A DNA stretch of 32,037 nucleotides from SAR86 cluster bacterium (GCA_022447025.1 JAKUUL010000010.1:1-32037), one strand, 5' to 3'. Counted from the first letter of the stretch, positions 16,890 through 26,022 are shown. Numbers and translations: made by a program. The notes: generated by a model from the letters alone, not told the origin.

Positions 16890-17888
16890 ATGAAAGAAAT
16901 TAATGTTGCTGTTACCGGAGGAGCGGGTCAAATTGCTTATTCCTTACTTCCTAGGTTGGTTAGTGGAGAAACTTTTGGGGTTGATACAAAAGTGAATCTT
17001 AGACTGATAGAAATTCCTCAAGTTGTAGACAAGCTTGAAGGAACCATCATGGAACTGATTGATTGTGGATTTGAACAGACAGGATCCTTGCTTGCGACAG
17101 CGGATATTAAAGAAGGAGTTAAGGATGCACATTGGGTCCTTTTAGTTGGCAGCATTCCAAGAGGAATAGTGGTCGATGGGAAGAAAATTGAAGAAAGAAG
17201 TGATCTACTAAAAATCAATGGGGGTATTTTCACTGACCAAGGCGAGGCAATAGGTAAATTAGCGCAAGAAGATGCAAAAATTTTAGTAGTAGGCAATCCA
17301 GCCAATACAAATGCGCTAATTGGAAGAACAAAGTCTGAAAATCCTGCACAGAGTTGGTTTGCCATGACTGCGCTCGATGCCAATAGGGCTAAAGCACAAT
17401 TAGCTGAAAAAGCAGGTGCAGAAATAAGTTCAGTGACTAACATGACAGTTTGGGGAAATCATAGCCCTACTATGTATCCTGATCCTTACAACGCGCAAAT
17501 TGATGGAGTAAGTGCAGTTGAAGTGATAAATGACCTAGATTGGGTTGAAAACGAATACTTACCTCTTGTGCAACAAAGAGGAAAAGCAGTAATTGATGCG
17601 AGGGGCGCCTCCTCTGCAGCTTCAGCAGCTAATGCTGCTATAGATACTGTTAAGGCTGTTGATAATAAGACTGAGGAAGGAGATTGGTTTAGCGCAGCGG
17701 TTCCAAGTGATGGAAGTTATGGGATACCTGAAGACTTAATTTTTGGTTTCCCCTTAACTTCTAATGGCCAGGGTAAAATTGACATAGTCCAAGGTATTGA
17801 GCTCAATGATTTTGCTCAAGCAAAAATCAAAATTACTACCGACGAACTATTATCTGAAAAAGAAGCTGTAAAAGATCTCTTAGACTAA
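16890..17888 (+). CDS. mdh: Malate dehydrogenase (NAD-dependent)
   Basis: This 332-aa protein has the glycine-rich NAD site VTGGAGQIAYSLL (8-20), the catalytic pair D163/R166 (MTALDANRAKAQ) and catalytic H191 (VWGNHSPTMYPD). It fits the longer bacterial/cytosolic-type MDH that interconverts malate and oxaloacetate in the TCA cycle. The substrate-specificity loop is odd: where relatives read PRKXGMERSDLL, this one reads PRGIVVDGKKIEERSDLL, about six residues longer and without the Met. Both loop arginines (R91, R103) are kept. A strong AGAAGGAGAAG ribosome site precedes the ATG. The stop overlaps the convergent lysS stop by 4 nt. Malate is the likely substrate, but a related 2-keto acid cannot be excluded. 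Confidence 0.9.
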   Translation: MKEINVAVTGGAGQIAYSLLPRLVSGETFGVDTKVNLRLIEIPQVVDKLEGTIMELIDCGFEQTGSLLATADIKEGVKDAHWVLLVGSIPRGIVVDGKKIEERSDLLKINGGIFTDQGEAIGKLAQEDAKILVVGNPANTNALIGRTKSENPAQSWFAMTALDANRAKAQLAEKAGAEISSVTNMTVWGNHSPTMYPDPYNAQIDGVSAVEVINDLDWVENEYLPLVQQRGKAVIDARGASSAASAANAAIDTVKAVDNKTEEGDWFSAAVPSDGSYGIPEDLIFGFPLTSNGQGKIDIVQGIELNDFAQAKIKITTDELLSEKEAVKDLLD

Positions 17889-19378
17889 TCTTTACCTTTC
17901 GGTTTAAGTTGGGGGAATAAAAGCACATCTCGTATAGACGTGGCCCCTGTAAAGAGCATAACTAGCCTGTCAATGCCAACTCCTACGCCTGCACATGGCG
18001 GAAGGCCATACTCTAAAGCCTCTACATAATCTTCGTCATAACCCATGGCTTCTTTGTCGCCAGAGTCTTGCTGCTTAACTTGTTGTTTAAATCTCTCTGC
18101 TTGTTCATCTGGATCATTAAGCTCAGAAAATCCATTGGCAATTTCTTTTCCACCTATAAACAATTCAAAACGATCAACATAATCTGGGTTATCGTCTTGT
18201 GTTCTCGAAAGAGGAGATACATCTTTAGGGTACCCCACTATAAAAGTAGGCTTATCAAGTTCGCCCTCTACGCCCTTCTCAAATATTTCTAATTGCAGCT
18301 TACCGTCAGAGGAGTCTTTTATGTTCTCCACTTCTAGCTTCTTAGCTATCTTCTCTAGCTCTTTCCTATCTTCTAGTTGATCTTTCTTAACACCGAGATA
18401 TTTAACGATGGAATCAACTAATGTTAGCTTCTGAAAAGACTTTGATAGGTCATACTTCTTTTTATTTTGTTCAATAACGGTTTTTCCCAAAACCCTCTCT
18501 GCCAATGTTCTTATTAGCGATTCCATAAAATTCATTTGGTCTTCGTAATCGGCGTAAGCCGTATAAAATTCAAGCATAGTGAATTCAGGATTGTGTTTTG
18601 TGGATAAGCCCTCATTTCTAAAATTCCTATTGATCTCAAATACTTTTTCTATTCCTCCTACAACCAGCCTTTTAAGGTATAGCTCGGGAGCAACTCTCAA
18701 ATACAAATCCATATCGAGGGCATTATGGTGGGTCTGAAATGGTCTGGCTGTGGCCCCTCCTGGTATCGGGTGCATCATGGGAGTCTCAACTTCCAAGTAA
18801 CCTTCTTCAATAAAGATATTGCGTATTTCACTTAAAATTTTACTTCGCTTCTTAAAAACCTCGAGACTTTCAGGATTGGTTAAGAGATCTAAATACCTTT
18901 TTCTATATCTCTGTTCTGTATCAACTAAACCGGCATGCTTCTCTGGTAAAGGCTTTAAAGATTTTGTTAAAAGAAAAATACTATTGGCTTCAACCGTTAA
19001 TTCATTGGTTTTGGTTTTAAATAGCTCTCCTTTAAGACCTACCACATCTCCTAAATCCCATTTCTTGAATTCCTTATATGCCTCTGCCCCCAGGTTATCT
19101 GCCTTAATGTAAGCCTGAATTTGCCCAGAAAGATCCTGAATGGTAATGAAACTGGCCTTGCCCATTACACGCTGCAACATTACTCTGCCCGCTACTGAGA
19201 CTTCTACTTTTTTACTTTGTAATTTATCTTTCTCAAAAGAATCATAAGCAGCATGTAGCTCCCCTGCTAACGCGTCCCTCCTAAAGTCATTTGGAAAGGC
19301 ATTACCTTTCGACCTTAAGTCATCGAGTTTAGCTCTTCTTAAAGCTAAGAGTTCATTTTGTGAAATTTCTTCTGTCAT
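17885..19378 (-). CDS. lysS: Lysyl-tRNA synthetase, class II
   Basis: This 497-aa enzyme charges tRNA-Lys. The N-terminal OB-fold anticodon domain (VAGRVMLQRVMGKASFITIQDLSG, about 64-90) is followed by the class II core with motif 1 around EVETPMMHPIPGGATARPF, motif 2 FRNEGLSTKHNPEFTMLEF and motif 3 GVGVGIDRLVML near the C-terminus. Length is as in E. coli (505 aa). It lies 14 nt after prfB, the order found in E. coli and many gammaproteobacteria, and is probably the last gene of the long rpsP-led run. Its 3' end overlaps mdh, leaving no room for a separate intrinsic terminator. Confidence 0.98.
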   Translation of the reverse strand: MTEEISQNELLALRRAKLDDLRSKGNAFPNDFRRDALAGELHAAYDSFEKDKLQSKKVEVSVAGRVMLQRVMGKASFITIQDLSGQIQAYIKADNLGAEAYKEFKKWDLGDVVGLKGELFKTKTNELTVEANSIFLLTKSLKPLPEKHAGLVDTEQRYRKRYLDLLTNPESLEVFKKRSKILSEIRNIFIEEGYLEVETPMMHPIPGGATARPFQTHHNALDMDLYLRVAPELYLKRLVVGGIEKVFEINRNFRNEGLSTKHNPEFTMLEFYTAYADYEDQMNFMESLIRTLAERVLGKTVIEQNKKKYDLSKSFQKLTLVDSIVKYLGVKKDQLEDRKELEKIAKKLEVENIKDSSDGKLQLEIFEKGVEGELDKPTFIVGYPKDVSPLSRTQDDNPDYVDRFELFIGGKEIANGFSELNDPDEQAERFKQQVKQQDSGDKEAMGYDEDYVEALEYGLPPCAGVGVGIDRLVMLFTGATSIRDVLLFPQLKPKGKD

Positions 19379-19392
19379 TACGCATACTTTAA

Positions 19393-20491
19393 CTAAATAT
19401 TGGCTTTAAGGCTCGCTTCAATAAAACTATCAAGATCTCCATCTAATACCGCTGTGCAATTTGAAGTCTCATAACCAGTCCTTAGATCTTTTATTCGCGC
19501 TGAATCCAACACATAAGATCTTATCTGACTTCCCCACCCTATATCTGACTTTGATTCCTCCAGGCTCTGTCTTTCTGCATCCAACTTTTGCATTTCTATT
19601 TCATAAAGTTTAGCTCTAAGTTGTTGCATTGCTTTGTCTCTATTTTGGTGTTGTGACCTTTGAGATTGGCATTGGACAACAACTCCAGTAGGTTCATGGG
19701 TAATTCTAATAGCTGAATCAGTTTTATTAACGTGCTGTCCACCTGCTCCGCTAGCTCTATAAGTATCTATTCTAAGATCTGAAGGGTTTATATCTATTTC
19801 AATGGTTTCATCAATTTCAGGGGAAACAAAAACAGATGCAAAAGAAGTGTGTCTTCTACTGCCCGAATCAAAAGGAGACTTTCTTACCAATCTATGCACT
19901 CCCGTTTCTGTCCTAAGCCATCCATACGCATAATCTCCTTCGAATCTAATTGCAGAACTTTTAATTCCAGCTACCTCGCCAGGAGACACCTCAATCATTT
20001 CAACTTTAAATCCCTTAGATTCACCCCATTTTAAATACATCCTCATAATCATCTCCGCCCAATCCTGAGCTTCGGTTCCGCCTGAGCCGGACTGAATATC
20101 TAAAAAAGCATTATTTGGATCCATAGGATTAGAGAACATTCTTTGAAACTCTAATTGGTAGAGCTTCTTTTCATTTTTTTCAATTTCTTCGATAAGTCCT
20201 TCTAAAGCTTCTTCATCATTTTCGGAGAGAGCCAATTCGGATAACTCTGAAGAGTCTTTTATGGCCTGGTCTAAATCGGTAAACCTTGTTACCTCTTTTT
20301 CAAGATGTACCCTTTCTTTGTTTAGTTCTTGAGCTTTTTTTGGGTCATCCCAAACATTTGGATCGTTAAGATTTTCAGTTAATTCATTTAACCGAGACTG
20401 TTTTTTTTCGAGGTCAAAGATACCCCCTTAGGTCATCAATTCTTTTGACCTGATTTTTTAAATCTTCAATTATCGAAGTTACTTCAGTCAT
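19393..20491 (-). CDS. prfB: Peptide chain release factor 2, made by programmed +1 frameshift
   Basis: RF2 reads UGA and UAA stops. The ORF track shows only the last 280 codons. The gene starts at the ATG at 20491, and 25 zero-frame codons ([25 protein letters not shown]) lead to CTT followed by an in-frame TGA. Skipping one base after CTT continues as GAC CTC GAA in the frame of the track ORF. The product is join(20417..20491, 19393..20415 on the minus strand), 365 residues, the same length as E. coli RF2. The stop-recognition SPF falls at 205-207 and the peptidyl-release GGQ at 250-252, both as in E. coli. It is 3 nt from thrC upstream and 14 nt from lysS downstream. Low RF2 should raise frameshifting and restore RF2. 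Confidence 0.97.
20413..20428 (-). promoter_or_regulatory. prfB: prfB autoregulatory +1 frameshift site
   Basis: The minus strand reads AGGGGGTATCTTTGAC. It has an internal Shine-Dalgarno-like AGGGGG, the slippery CTT codon, the in-frame TGA and a following C, which is a poor stop context. This is the same core as the E. coli site, with the same spacing. The ribosome either terminates with RF2 at codon 26 or slips +1 to make full RF2. Confidence 0.97.
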
Positions 20492-20494
20492 GTC

Positions 20495-21886
20495 TTAGTT
20501 AATAGATGAAACTATATACTCTCTCACCTTATCTATATTATCGGGTAGAACAACAAAATCTTCTTGTTTATCTTCTATATCCTTTAATTGGGAAGGAGTC
20601 TCTACAGCGTCTTCAGCTAACACTTGTTTAATGGCCTCCATGAATTTAGATGGGTGTGCTGTGGCCATTGTTATCACAGACTGGTCAGGTGAGATTAATT
20701 CTCTGGCAGCTCTAACCCCAGTAGAAGTATGCGGGTCTAGTATGTAATTGCTTGTCTCAAAAGTGTTTTTAATTTCTTGCAGTATTTCCTGATCCGTACT
20801 TGGAAAGCTTAAAAATACATCTTCTGCTTTCTTCCAGTATTCTCCGGGCACTGAAATTTGTTCTTTAGGGAAGGAAGACATAGTTTTTTGCAGCTTCTCA
20901 GAATTATTGTTGAATAAATTAAACAGTAGCCTTTCAAAATTACTGGCCACTGAAATATCCATACTGGGGGCCAATGTTGAGGTGACTTTCCCTTTCTTAT
21001 AAGAATTTTCAGAAAATAATTTGTGCAAAACATCATTGCTATTTGTGGCTACTAGTATTTTGTTGATGGGAAGACCCATTTCCTTAGCCAACCAACCTGC
21101 ATAAGCATGTCCGAAATTTCCAGAAGGTATCGAAAAGATCAATCCGTTCAGTTCTTCTTTTAACCTTAAGTAAGTCCAGAAATAATAAACTGATTGGGTC
21201 ATGCATCTAGCCCAATTTATAGAATTAGCTGCTATAAAACGTGTTTCATTTGACACAATAGCTTCGTCCAAAAATAACTCTTTAACCATAGCCTGACAGC
21301 CATCAAAATCAGTTTGAACTGAGAGAGCATGCACATTCTTTGCCTGAGTAGTTGTCATCTGCTTTCTCTGTATTTCAGTAACTCTCTCATGCGGATAAAG
21401 GATAAAAACTTCTACGTTCTTGTATCTAGAGCACGCTGAAATTGCGGCTGACCCTGTGTCACCAGAAGTAGCTCCTAAAACAGCAATTTTTGTTTCTTGC
21501 TTTTGCGCAAAATGATTAAGTAGCGTTCCTAATAGCTGCATTGCAACATCTTTAAATGCCAAAGTGGGTCCATGAAATAACTCAAGGATCCATCTTTGGT
21601 CTTCTAATTTAATTAAATTAACTACGTCTTTGTTTTCAAAAGCTTGATAAGCGTCATTAACAATGTATTCAAAATCACTTTTATTAATCTCTTCTGATAC
21701 AAATTGATGAAGTATCTCAGCTGTTAATTCTTGATAATTTAAAGAGCTTAAATCCTCAAGTTCCTCATTCGTGAACCTGCGATTATCTAATGGCATAAAC
21801 AAACCACCATCTGGGGCAAGACCCCCTAATAGAACTTCACTAAATGACTTTCTCAGTGAAGAGTTTCTGGTACTTATATATTGCAT
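20495..21886 (-). CDS. thrC: Threonine synthase
   Basis: This 463-aa PLP enzyme converts O-phosphohomoserine to threonine. The start MQYISTRN, the segment GGLAPDGGLFMP, the PLP lysine K112 in HGPTLAFKDVAMQ, the phosphate-binding ATSGDTGSAA and IPSGNFGHAYAG are typical of the long gammaproteobacterial/yeast-like form. Its ATG overlaps the hom stop by 1 nt (TAATG), so the two steps are translationally coupled. The gene ends 3 nt before prfB. In Pseudomonas-type genomes recJ commonly lies near this junction, but it is absent here. Confidence 0.97.
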   Translation of the reverse strand: MQYISTRNSSLRKSFSEVLLGGLAPDGGLFMPLDNRRFTNEELEDLSSLNYQELTAEILHQFVSEEINKSDFEYIVNDAYQAFENKDVVNLIKLEDQRWILELFHGPTLAFKDVAMQLLGTLLNHFAQKQETKIAVLGATSGDTGSAAISACSRYKNVEVFILYPHERVTEIQRKQMTTTQAKNVHALSVQTDFDGCQAMVKELFLDEAIVSNETRFIAANSINWARCMTQSVYYFWTYLRLKEELNGLIFSIPSGNFGHAYAGWLAKEMGLPINKILVATNSNDVLHKLFSENSYKKGKVTSTLAPSMDISVASNFERLLFNLFNNNSEKLQKTMSSFPKEQISVPGEYWKKAEDVFLSFPSTDQEILQEIKNTFETSNYILDPHTSTGVRAARELISPDQSVITMATAHPSKFMEAIKQVLAEDAVETPSQLKDIEDKQEDFVVLPDNIDKVREYIVSSIN

Positions 21887-23169
21887 TACTTCTTGCCTAG
21901 ATGAATCCTAAACTTCTTAACTCCTGGAGTAACTTCTGGTAAGTCTTCCAACTCATTTTTTAGTTTAAAAGCTTCATTATCAGTAATTTCACCAGATATT
22001 ATGACTACAGGAATGGATTCCAGGTTTGCTTTCGCCTTTGCCTCATGTTGAATTAAGGCCTCAATGCTTATATTTCTATCCGCAAATAAAGAGGATATCT
22101 TAGCTATAACTCCAGGTTCATCATTAACTTGTATTCTGTAATATCTTGCTGCTTTCTTACTATCCGATACTTGTAATTCATTACTGCTATCAGAATTAAT
22201 ATCTAAATCCCAGCCTCCCTTAGCTATGTCAACTAAATCGGCTATTACTGCTGAAGCAGTTGGTTCTGGTCCAGCTCCCGGACCGTAATAAACTGTTGAA
22301 CCAACCCCTTCTGAAAATATTTCAAGGGCATTCATTTCTTTACCTACTTGTGAAAGCAAGGTTTCCTTATCCACTAAAGTTGGATAAGCACTTACACAAA
22401 CTACATTACTGTCTAACTCGCCAAGTGCTATGTGCTTAATCGAATAGCCTAGTTCTTTGGCATATTTAAGATCTTCTAGCTCTACCTCTTCTATCCCCTC
22501 GAAGCTTACAAAAGAGAAATCGAAAGGCACATGAAAAGCTAAAGCAGCAAGAATACTAGCCTTTTGAGCCGCGTCTGTTCCATTAATATCCAAACTTGGA
22601 TCGGCTTCAGCAAGACCTAGTTCTTGAGCTTTTTTTAAGGCCGATTTAAAACTTGATTGATTTAATTCCATTTCGGTAAGAATGAAGTTACTCGTTCCAT
22701 TTAAGATCCCAGCAAACCACTTAACCTTGTTAGCAACCAGACCTTCTCTAAGTGCTTTTATAACTGGAGTTCCTCCAGCCACAGAAGCTTCAAAACCTAT
22801 CTCTACATTATTATTTTTTGCTAATTCAAATAACTCATTTCCATAACTGGCTATAAGTGCTTTATTTGCTGTGACTACATGCTTACCTTCTTTTAAGGCT
22901 GCTGTAACTAATTCGTAAGAAAAATCTACTCCTCCGACCACTTCAACCAACACATCAACTTCTGGATTAGTTGCTACTTCCAATAAATTAGTTGTTATGT
23001 TGATTCCTTCAAAAGGAACAACTTCCTTGCCTCTTCTTGCACCTACTTGTACCAAGTCAAAATGCACTCCACCCTGAACTTCTAGAAGTTGTGAAGAGTT
23101 TATTAAAGTCTTTAAGACTGCTCCACCAACATTTCCCACGCCACAAAGGCCTACTTTTAAAGTTTTCAT
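21886..23169 (-). CDS. hom: Homoserine dehydrogenase, monofunctional with ACT domain
   Basis: This 427-aa enzyme reduces aspartate semialdehyde to homoserine. The NAD(P) site is GLCGVGNVGGAVL (7-19). The catalytic region includes VVTANKALIASYG, EASVAGGTPVIKALREG, GILNGTSNFILTEM and AEADPSLDINGTDAAQK. The C-terminal ACT domain (YYRIQVNDEPGVIAKISSLF, from about 345) should give threonine feedback inhibition. It is not fused to aspartokinase. It is followed directly by thrC and lies 22 nt after dsbC. Monofunctional hom next to thrC is the usual arrangement in Pseudomonas-like gammaproteobacteria rather than enterics. Confidence 0.97.
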   Translation of the reverse strand: MKTLKVGLCGVGNVGGAVLKTLINSSQLLEVQGGVHFDLVQVGARRGKEVVPFEGINITTNLLEVATNPEVDVLVEVVGGVDFSYELVTAALKEGKHVVTANKALIASYGNELFELAKNNNVEIGFEASVAGGTPVIKALREGLVANKVKWFAGILNGTSNFILTEMELNQSSFKSALKKAQELGLAEADPSLDINGTDAAQKASILAALAFHVPFDFSFVSFEGIEEVELEDLKYAKELGYSIKHIALGELDSNVVCVSAYPTLVDKETLLSQVGKEMNALEIFSEGVGSTVYYGPGAGPEPTASAVIADLVDIAKGGWDLDINSDSSNELQVSDSKKAARYYRIQVNDEPGVIAKISSLFADRNISIEALIQHEAKAKANLESIPVVIISGEITDNEAFKLKNELEDLPEVTPGVKKFRIHLGKK

Positions 23170-23191
23170 TTTTAAGATGTGATTCTAATTT

Positions 23192-23944
23192 TTAGCTAGT
23201 TAATAATCCAATGAGATCTTGAGGAGGAATATACCCAGGAATAAGTCTTCCTTCAGAAGTAATAATAGATGGTGTGCCTGTTACTCCTAAACTATTACCT
23301 AAATCAAAATGCTTCTCAACAGGATTATTTAAACAAACATTTTCTTTTATTTCATATCCCAATTTAAGTTCAGTAATAGCTTGATTAGGTTCAGAAGAAC
23401 ACCAGGCAGAGACAATCTTCTTGTAAGACTCTGAATCTATTCCTGCTCTTGGAAAAGCTAAATAGTTAACTTGGATCCCCAAATCTAGATAATCATTTAT
23501 TTCTCTATGGAACTGCCTGCAATACCCACAATCAACATCTGTAAAAACAAAGATTGAGTGTTCCACTTTATCTGGTTGAAAGATAATAAATTCGGATTCA
23601 TCAAGTTCATTAATAGTAACTTTACGAAGATAATTTCTTCTAGCTTCAGATTTATTTACTAGGCCCTGATCTGTAATCTCAAAAATATCTCCAGAGATTA
23701 AGTATTTTCCATCCCTAGAAACAAACAGTGGCTCTATCCCTTCGAGTCTAACCTCTAGATAGCCTTCAATGTCAGTTTCTTCTACAGAAATAATTTCTAT
23801 AGATTCTGGAAGGATTTGATTTAGGTTCATCTCTATTTCAGAAACTGAAATCTCTTCTTTAGACTGCTCTTCTAGTGAAGCAGAGCAACCTAGTGATAAA
23901 AATAAGGTCAAAATTATAAAAATAAATTGGTTACAAAATTTCAT
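23192..23944 (-). CDS. dsbC: Thiol:disulfide interchange protein DsbC
   Basis: This 250-aa periplasmic disulfide isomerase has an N-terminal dimerisation part (VEETDIEGYLEVRLEGIEPLF, SRDGKYLISGDIF) and a thioredoxin domain with active site C139-G-Y-C142. A second, structural Cys pair (WCSSEP and NVCLNN) and the cis-Pro loop GVTGTPSII match E. coli DsbC. The signal region ends FLSLGC20SASLEEQ and is followed by an acidic linker. This looks like a poor lipobox (SLGC), so the protein may be a lipoprotein, or it may be cut by signal peptidase I. It sits 2 nt after xerD, as in E. coli where xerD-dsbC are adjacent. Confidence 0.93.
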   Translation of the reverse strand: MKFCNQFIFIILTLFLSLGCSASLEEQSKEEISVSEIEMNLNQILPESIEIISVEETDIEGYLEVRLEGIEPLFVSRDGKYLISGDIFEITDQGLVNKSEARRNYLRKVTINELDESEFIIFQPDKVEHSIFVFTDVDCGYCRQFHREINDYLDLGIQVNYLAFPRAGIDSESYKKIVSAWCSSEPNQAITELKLGYEIKENVCLNNPVEKHFDLGNSLGVTGTPSIITSEGRLIPGYIPPQDLIGLLTS

Positions 23945-23946
23945 AG

Positions 23947-24849
23947 TTAACCTCTTGGGTGATGTTCTCGATGTAATTCTTTCATCCTGTGTCGTGCCAC
24001 TTCTGTATATATCTGTGTTGTGGAAAGGCTAGTATGCCCCAATAAGAGTTGCACAGTCCTTAAATCAGCTCCGTGATTTATTAAATGTGTAGCAAAAGCA
24101 TGTCTTAAAGTATGAGGAGATAGACTCTGATCTACTCCTGATTTATTGGCATAAAGTTTTATACGGTACCAGAAGGTTTGCCTCGTCATACCCGTGCCTC
24201 TGTTGCTTAAAAAAAGAAGGGAAGTTTTCTTTCCATCTACTTCAAGTTGCTCTCTTCCGTAAGCAAGATAATCAGAGATCCAATCCAAAGCTTGTTCGCC
24301 CATAGGTACCAATCTTTCCTTTCCTCCCTTGCCAATGACCTTCACTACTCCTTGTCTAATGTTTAGGTTTAGAACATCTAGATTTATTAATTCTGAAATT
24401 CTAAGTCCACACGCATAAAGGAGTTCAAGCATAGCCCTATCCCTTAACCCTAGAGGTACTTTTGTATCGGGAGCCTTTATTAATTTCTCAACATCCTCTT
24501 CAGAAAGTACCTTTGGCAAACTGTGACCTAACTTTGGACTTTGAATTTTTGATGTCGGATTTTCATTTATTAATGATTTAGAAACAAGATATGCATAAAA
24601 AGCTCTTAAGCTAGAGAGAGAACGAGCAGTTGATCGGCTGCTATAACCTTCTTTAAGCCTATAAGCTAAATAATCAAGTAAAGAAACTTTATCAGCATTT
24701 TCTAGATTCACTGGATTCAGCCAATTGCTAAAATTAGATAGGTCCTGTCTATAAGCACTCAGAGTATTTTGACTTAATCCCCTTTCTAGCCAAATGCTGT
24801 CTATAAAACCATCTATCAGTCTATCTGATGAGATGTCGGCGCTGTCCAT
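23947..24849 (-). CDS. xerD: Site-specific tyrosine recombinase XerD
   Basis: This 300-aa recombinase acts with XerC at dif to resolve chromosome dimers. The N-terminal SAM-like core-binding domain (LIDGFIDSIWLERGLSQNTL) is followed by the catalytic domain with R150 (ACGLRISEL), K174 (GKGGKER), H246-X-X-R249 (SPHTLRHAFATHL), H272 (LLGHTSLSTTQIY) and the nucleophile Y281. All five catalytic positions are intact, and the length equals E. coli XerD (298). The assignment to XerD over XerC rests on its place before dsbC. It lies 21 nt after rplS. There are no signs of an integron or mobile element around it. Confidence 0.96.
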   Translation of the reverse strand: MDSADISSDRLIDGFIDSIWLERGLSQNTLSAYRQDLSNFSNWLNPVNLENADKVSLLDYLAYRLKEGYSSRSTARSLSSLRAFYAYLVSKSLINENPTSKIQSPKLGHSLPKVLSEEDVEKLIKAPDTKVPLGLRDRAMLELLYACGLRISELINLDVLNLNIRQGVVKVIGKGGKERLVPMGEQALDWISDYLAYGREQLEVDGKKTSLLFLSNRGTGMTRQTFWYRIKLYANKSGVDQSLSPHTLRHAFATHLINHGADLRTVQLLLGHTSLSTTQIYTEVARHRMKELHREHHPRG

Positions 24850-24870
24850 AACTTTAAACAGAGAAAAGAG

Positions 24871-25227
24871 CTACTTATCTAGTTTCTCTTTAATTCTTGC
24901 TGCTCTGCCAGTTAATTCCCTTAAGTAATATAGTTTTGCTTGTCTGACATCACCCTTACGCTTTACCTTAATACTACCTATTAGAGGACTATGCGTTTGA
25001 AAAGTTCTTTCAACACCCACTCCATTGGATATCTTTCGTACTGTAAAGGCCGAACCCAAGCCTCTTTTTTTAATTCCTATTACTATTCCTTCAAAAGGTT
25101 GTAATCTTTCTCTAGAGCCTTCTACTACTCTTACTTGAACAACAACTGTATCGCCTTGAGAAAATTCCGGAATATCTTGTCTTAATTGACTAGATTCTAC
25201 TTGTTGGATGAATTTATTCTTACTCAC
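24871..25227 (-). CDS. rplS: 50S ribosomal protein bL19
   Basis: At 118 aa this matches bL19 throughout, with the hallmark segments [35 protein letters not shown] and [20 protein letters not shown] and the basic end [19 protein letters not shown]. bL19 lies at the 30S-50S interface. It follows trmD by 48 nt, closing the conserved rpsP-rimM-trmD-rplS order. Confidence 0.99.
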   Translation of the reverse strand: MSKNKFIQQVESSQLRQDIPEFSQGDTVVVQVRVVEGSRERLQPFEGIVIGIKKRGLGSAFTVRKISNGVGVERTFQTHSPLIGSIKVKRKGDVRQAKLYYLRELTGRAARIKEKLDK

Positions 25228-25275
25228 TTGTCTTTTTCAATTTACGGGTATTTTTGGGGCGCCCATTCTACCAGA

Positions 25276-26013
25276 TTAACCTTGTTCTTCACGTAAAATT
25301 TCTTCAAGCAGTTCTTGCTCTTCATCGTTTAGAGACCTTATTTCAAGCAAGTCTGGTCTATTCTTTCTTGTTTTCAAAAGTGATTGCTTAAGTTGCCATC
25401 TTCTAATTGATTCATGATCTCCACTTAAAAGAATCTCTGGAACATCACCATAACTACCTGATTCGGGTCTAGTGTATTGTGGATGTTTAAGCAAACCATC
25501 ACTAAAAGTATCTGTTTTTACTGAATCAGCATCACCTAACACCCCTTCTATAGTTCTGGCAATGGAATCCATAACTATTAGAGCTGGCAGCTCCCCACCA
25601 CTCAGAATATAACCTCCGATAGAGCACTCTTCATCAACCTCTGAATCAATAATTCTCTGATCTATTCCTTCATATCTACCACAAACAATCACTAAATGTT
25701 GTTTGTCTGATAATTCTTCAGCCTTAGCTTGGTTAAATATATTTCCTTGTGGTGACATAAAAATTGTATAAGGGTTCTTAGATTCACTCTTTGCTTGTCT
25801 AATGGCCTTAATCATAGGTTCTGGTTGCATAACCATACCTGGCCCTCCTCCATATGGGCGATCATCAACTTTTCCATTATTTTCATTAGAAAAATCTCTT
25901 GGATTTAATGTATTTAGTAATATCTTTTGACTAGTCAGTGCCCTACCTGTTACTCCATAGTTAAATGAATCTTTTACTAGATCAGGAAAAAGTGTAATTA
26001 CATCAAAGCGCAT
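25276..26013 (-). CDS. trmD: tRNA (guanine-N1)-methyltransferase (m1G37)
   Basis: This 245-aa enzyme methylates G37 next to the anticodon and prevents +1 frameshifting. It is a SPOUT methyltransferase: the trefoil knot carries VVCGRYEGIDQRIID and GGYILSGGELPALIVMDSIAR. The N-terminal RFDVITLFPDLV and DRPYGGGPGMVMQPEPM are typical. The C-terminal tRNA-binding domain includes TRPESGSYGDVPEILLSGDH. Length is as in E. coli (255). It starts 9 nt after rimM ends. Confidence 0.99.
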   Translation of the reverse strand: MRFDVITLFPDLVKDSFNYGVTGRALTSQKILLNTLNPRDFSNENNGKVDDRPYGGGPGMVMQPEPMIKAIRQAKSESKNPYTIFMSPQGNIFNQAKAEELSDKQHLVIVCGRYEGIDQRIIDSEVDEECSIGGYILSGGELPALIVMDSIARTIEGVLGDADSVKTDTFSDGLLKHPQYTRPESGSYGDVPEILLSGDHESIRRWQLKQSLLKTRKNRPDLLEIRSLNDEEQELLEEILREEQG

Positions 26014-26022
26014 GGATTGAGT

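Noticed and set aside
24100-24849. XerD as an integrase of a mobile element
   Set aside because: It sits in the conserved rplS-xerD-dsbC context, has normal XerD length, and no att repeats or phage genes are nearby.
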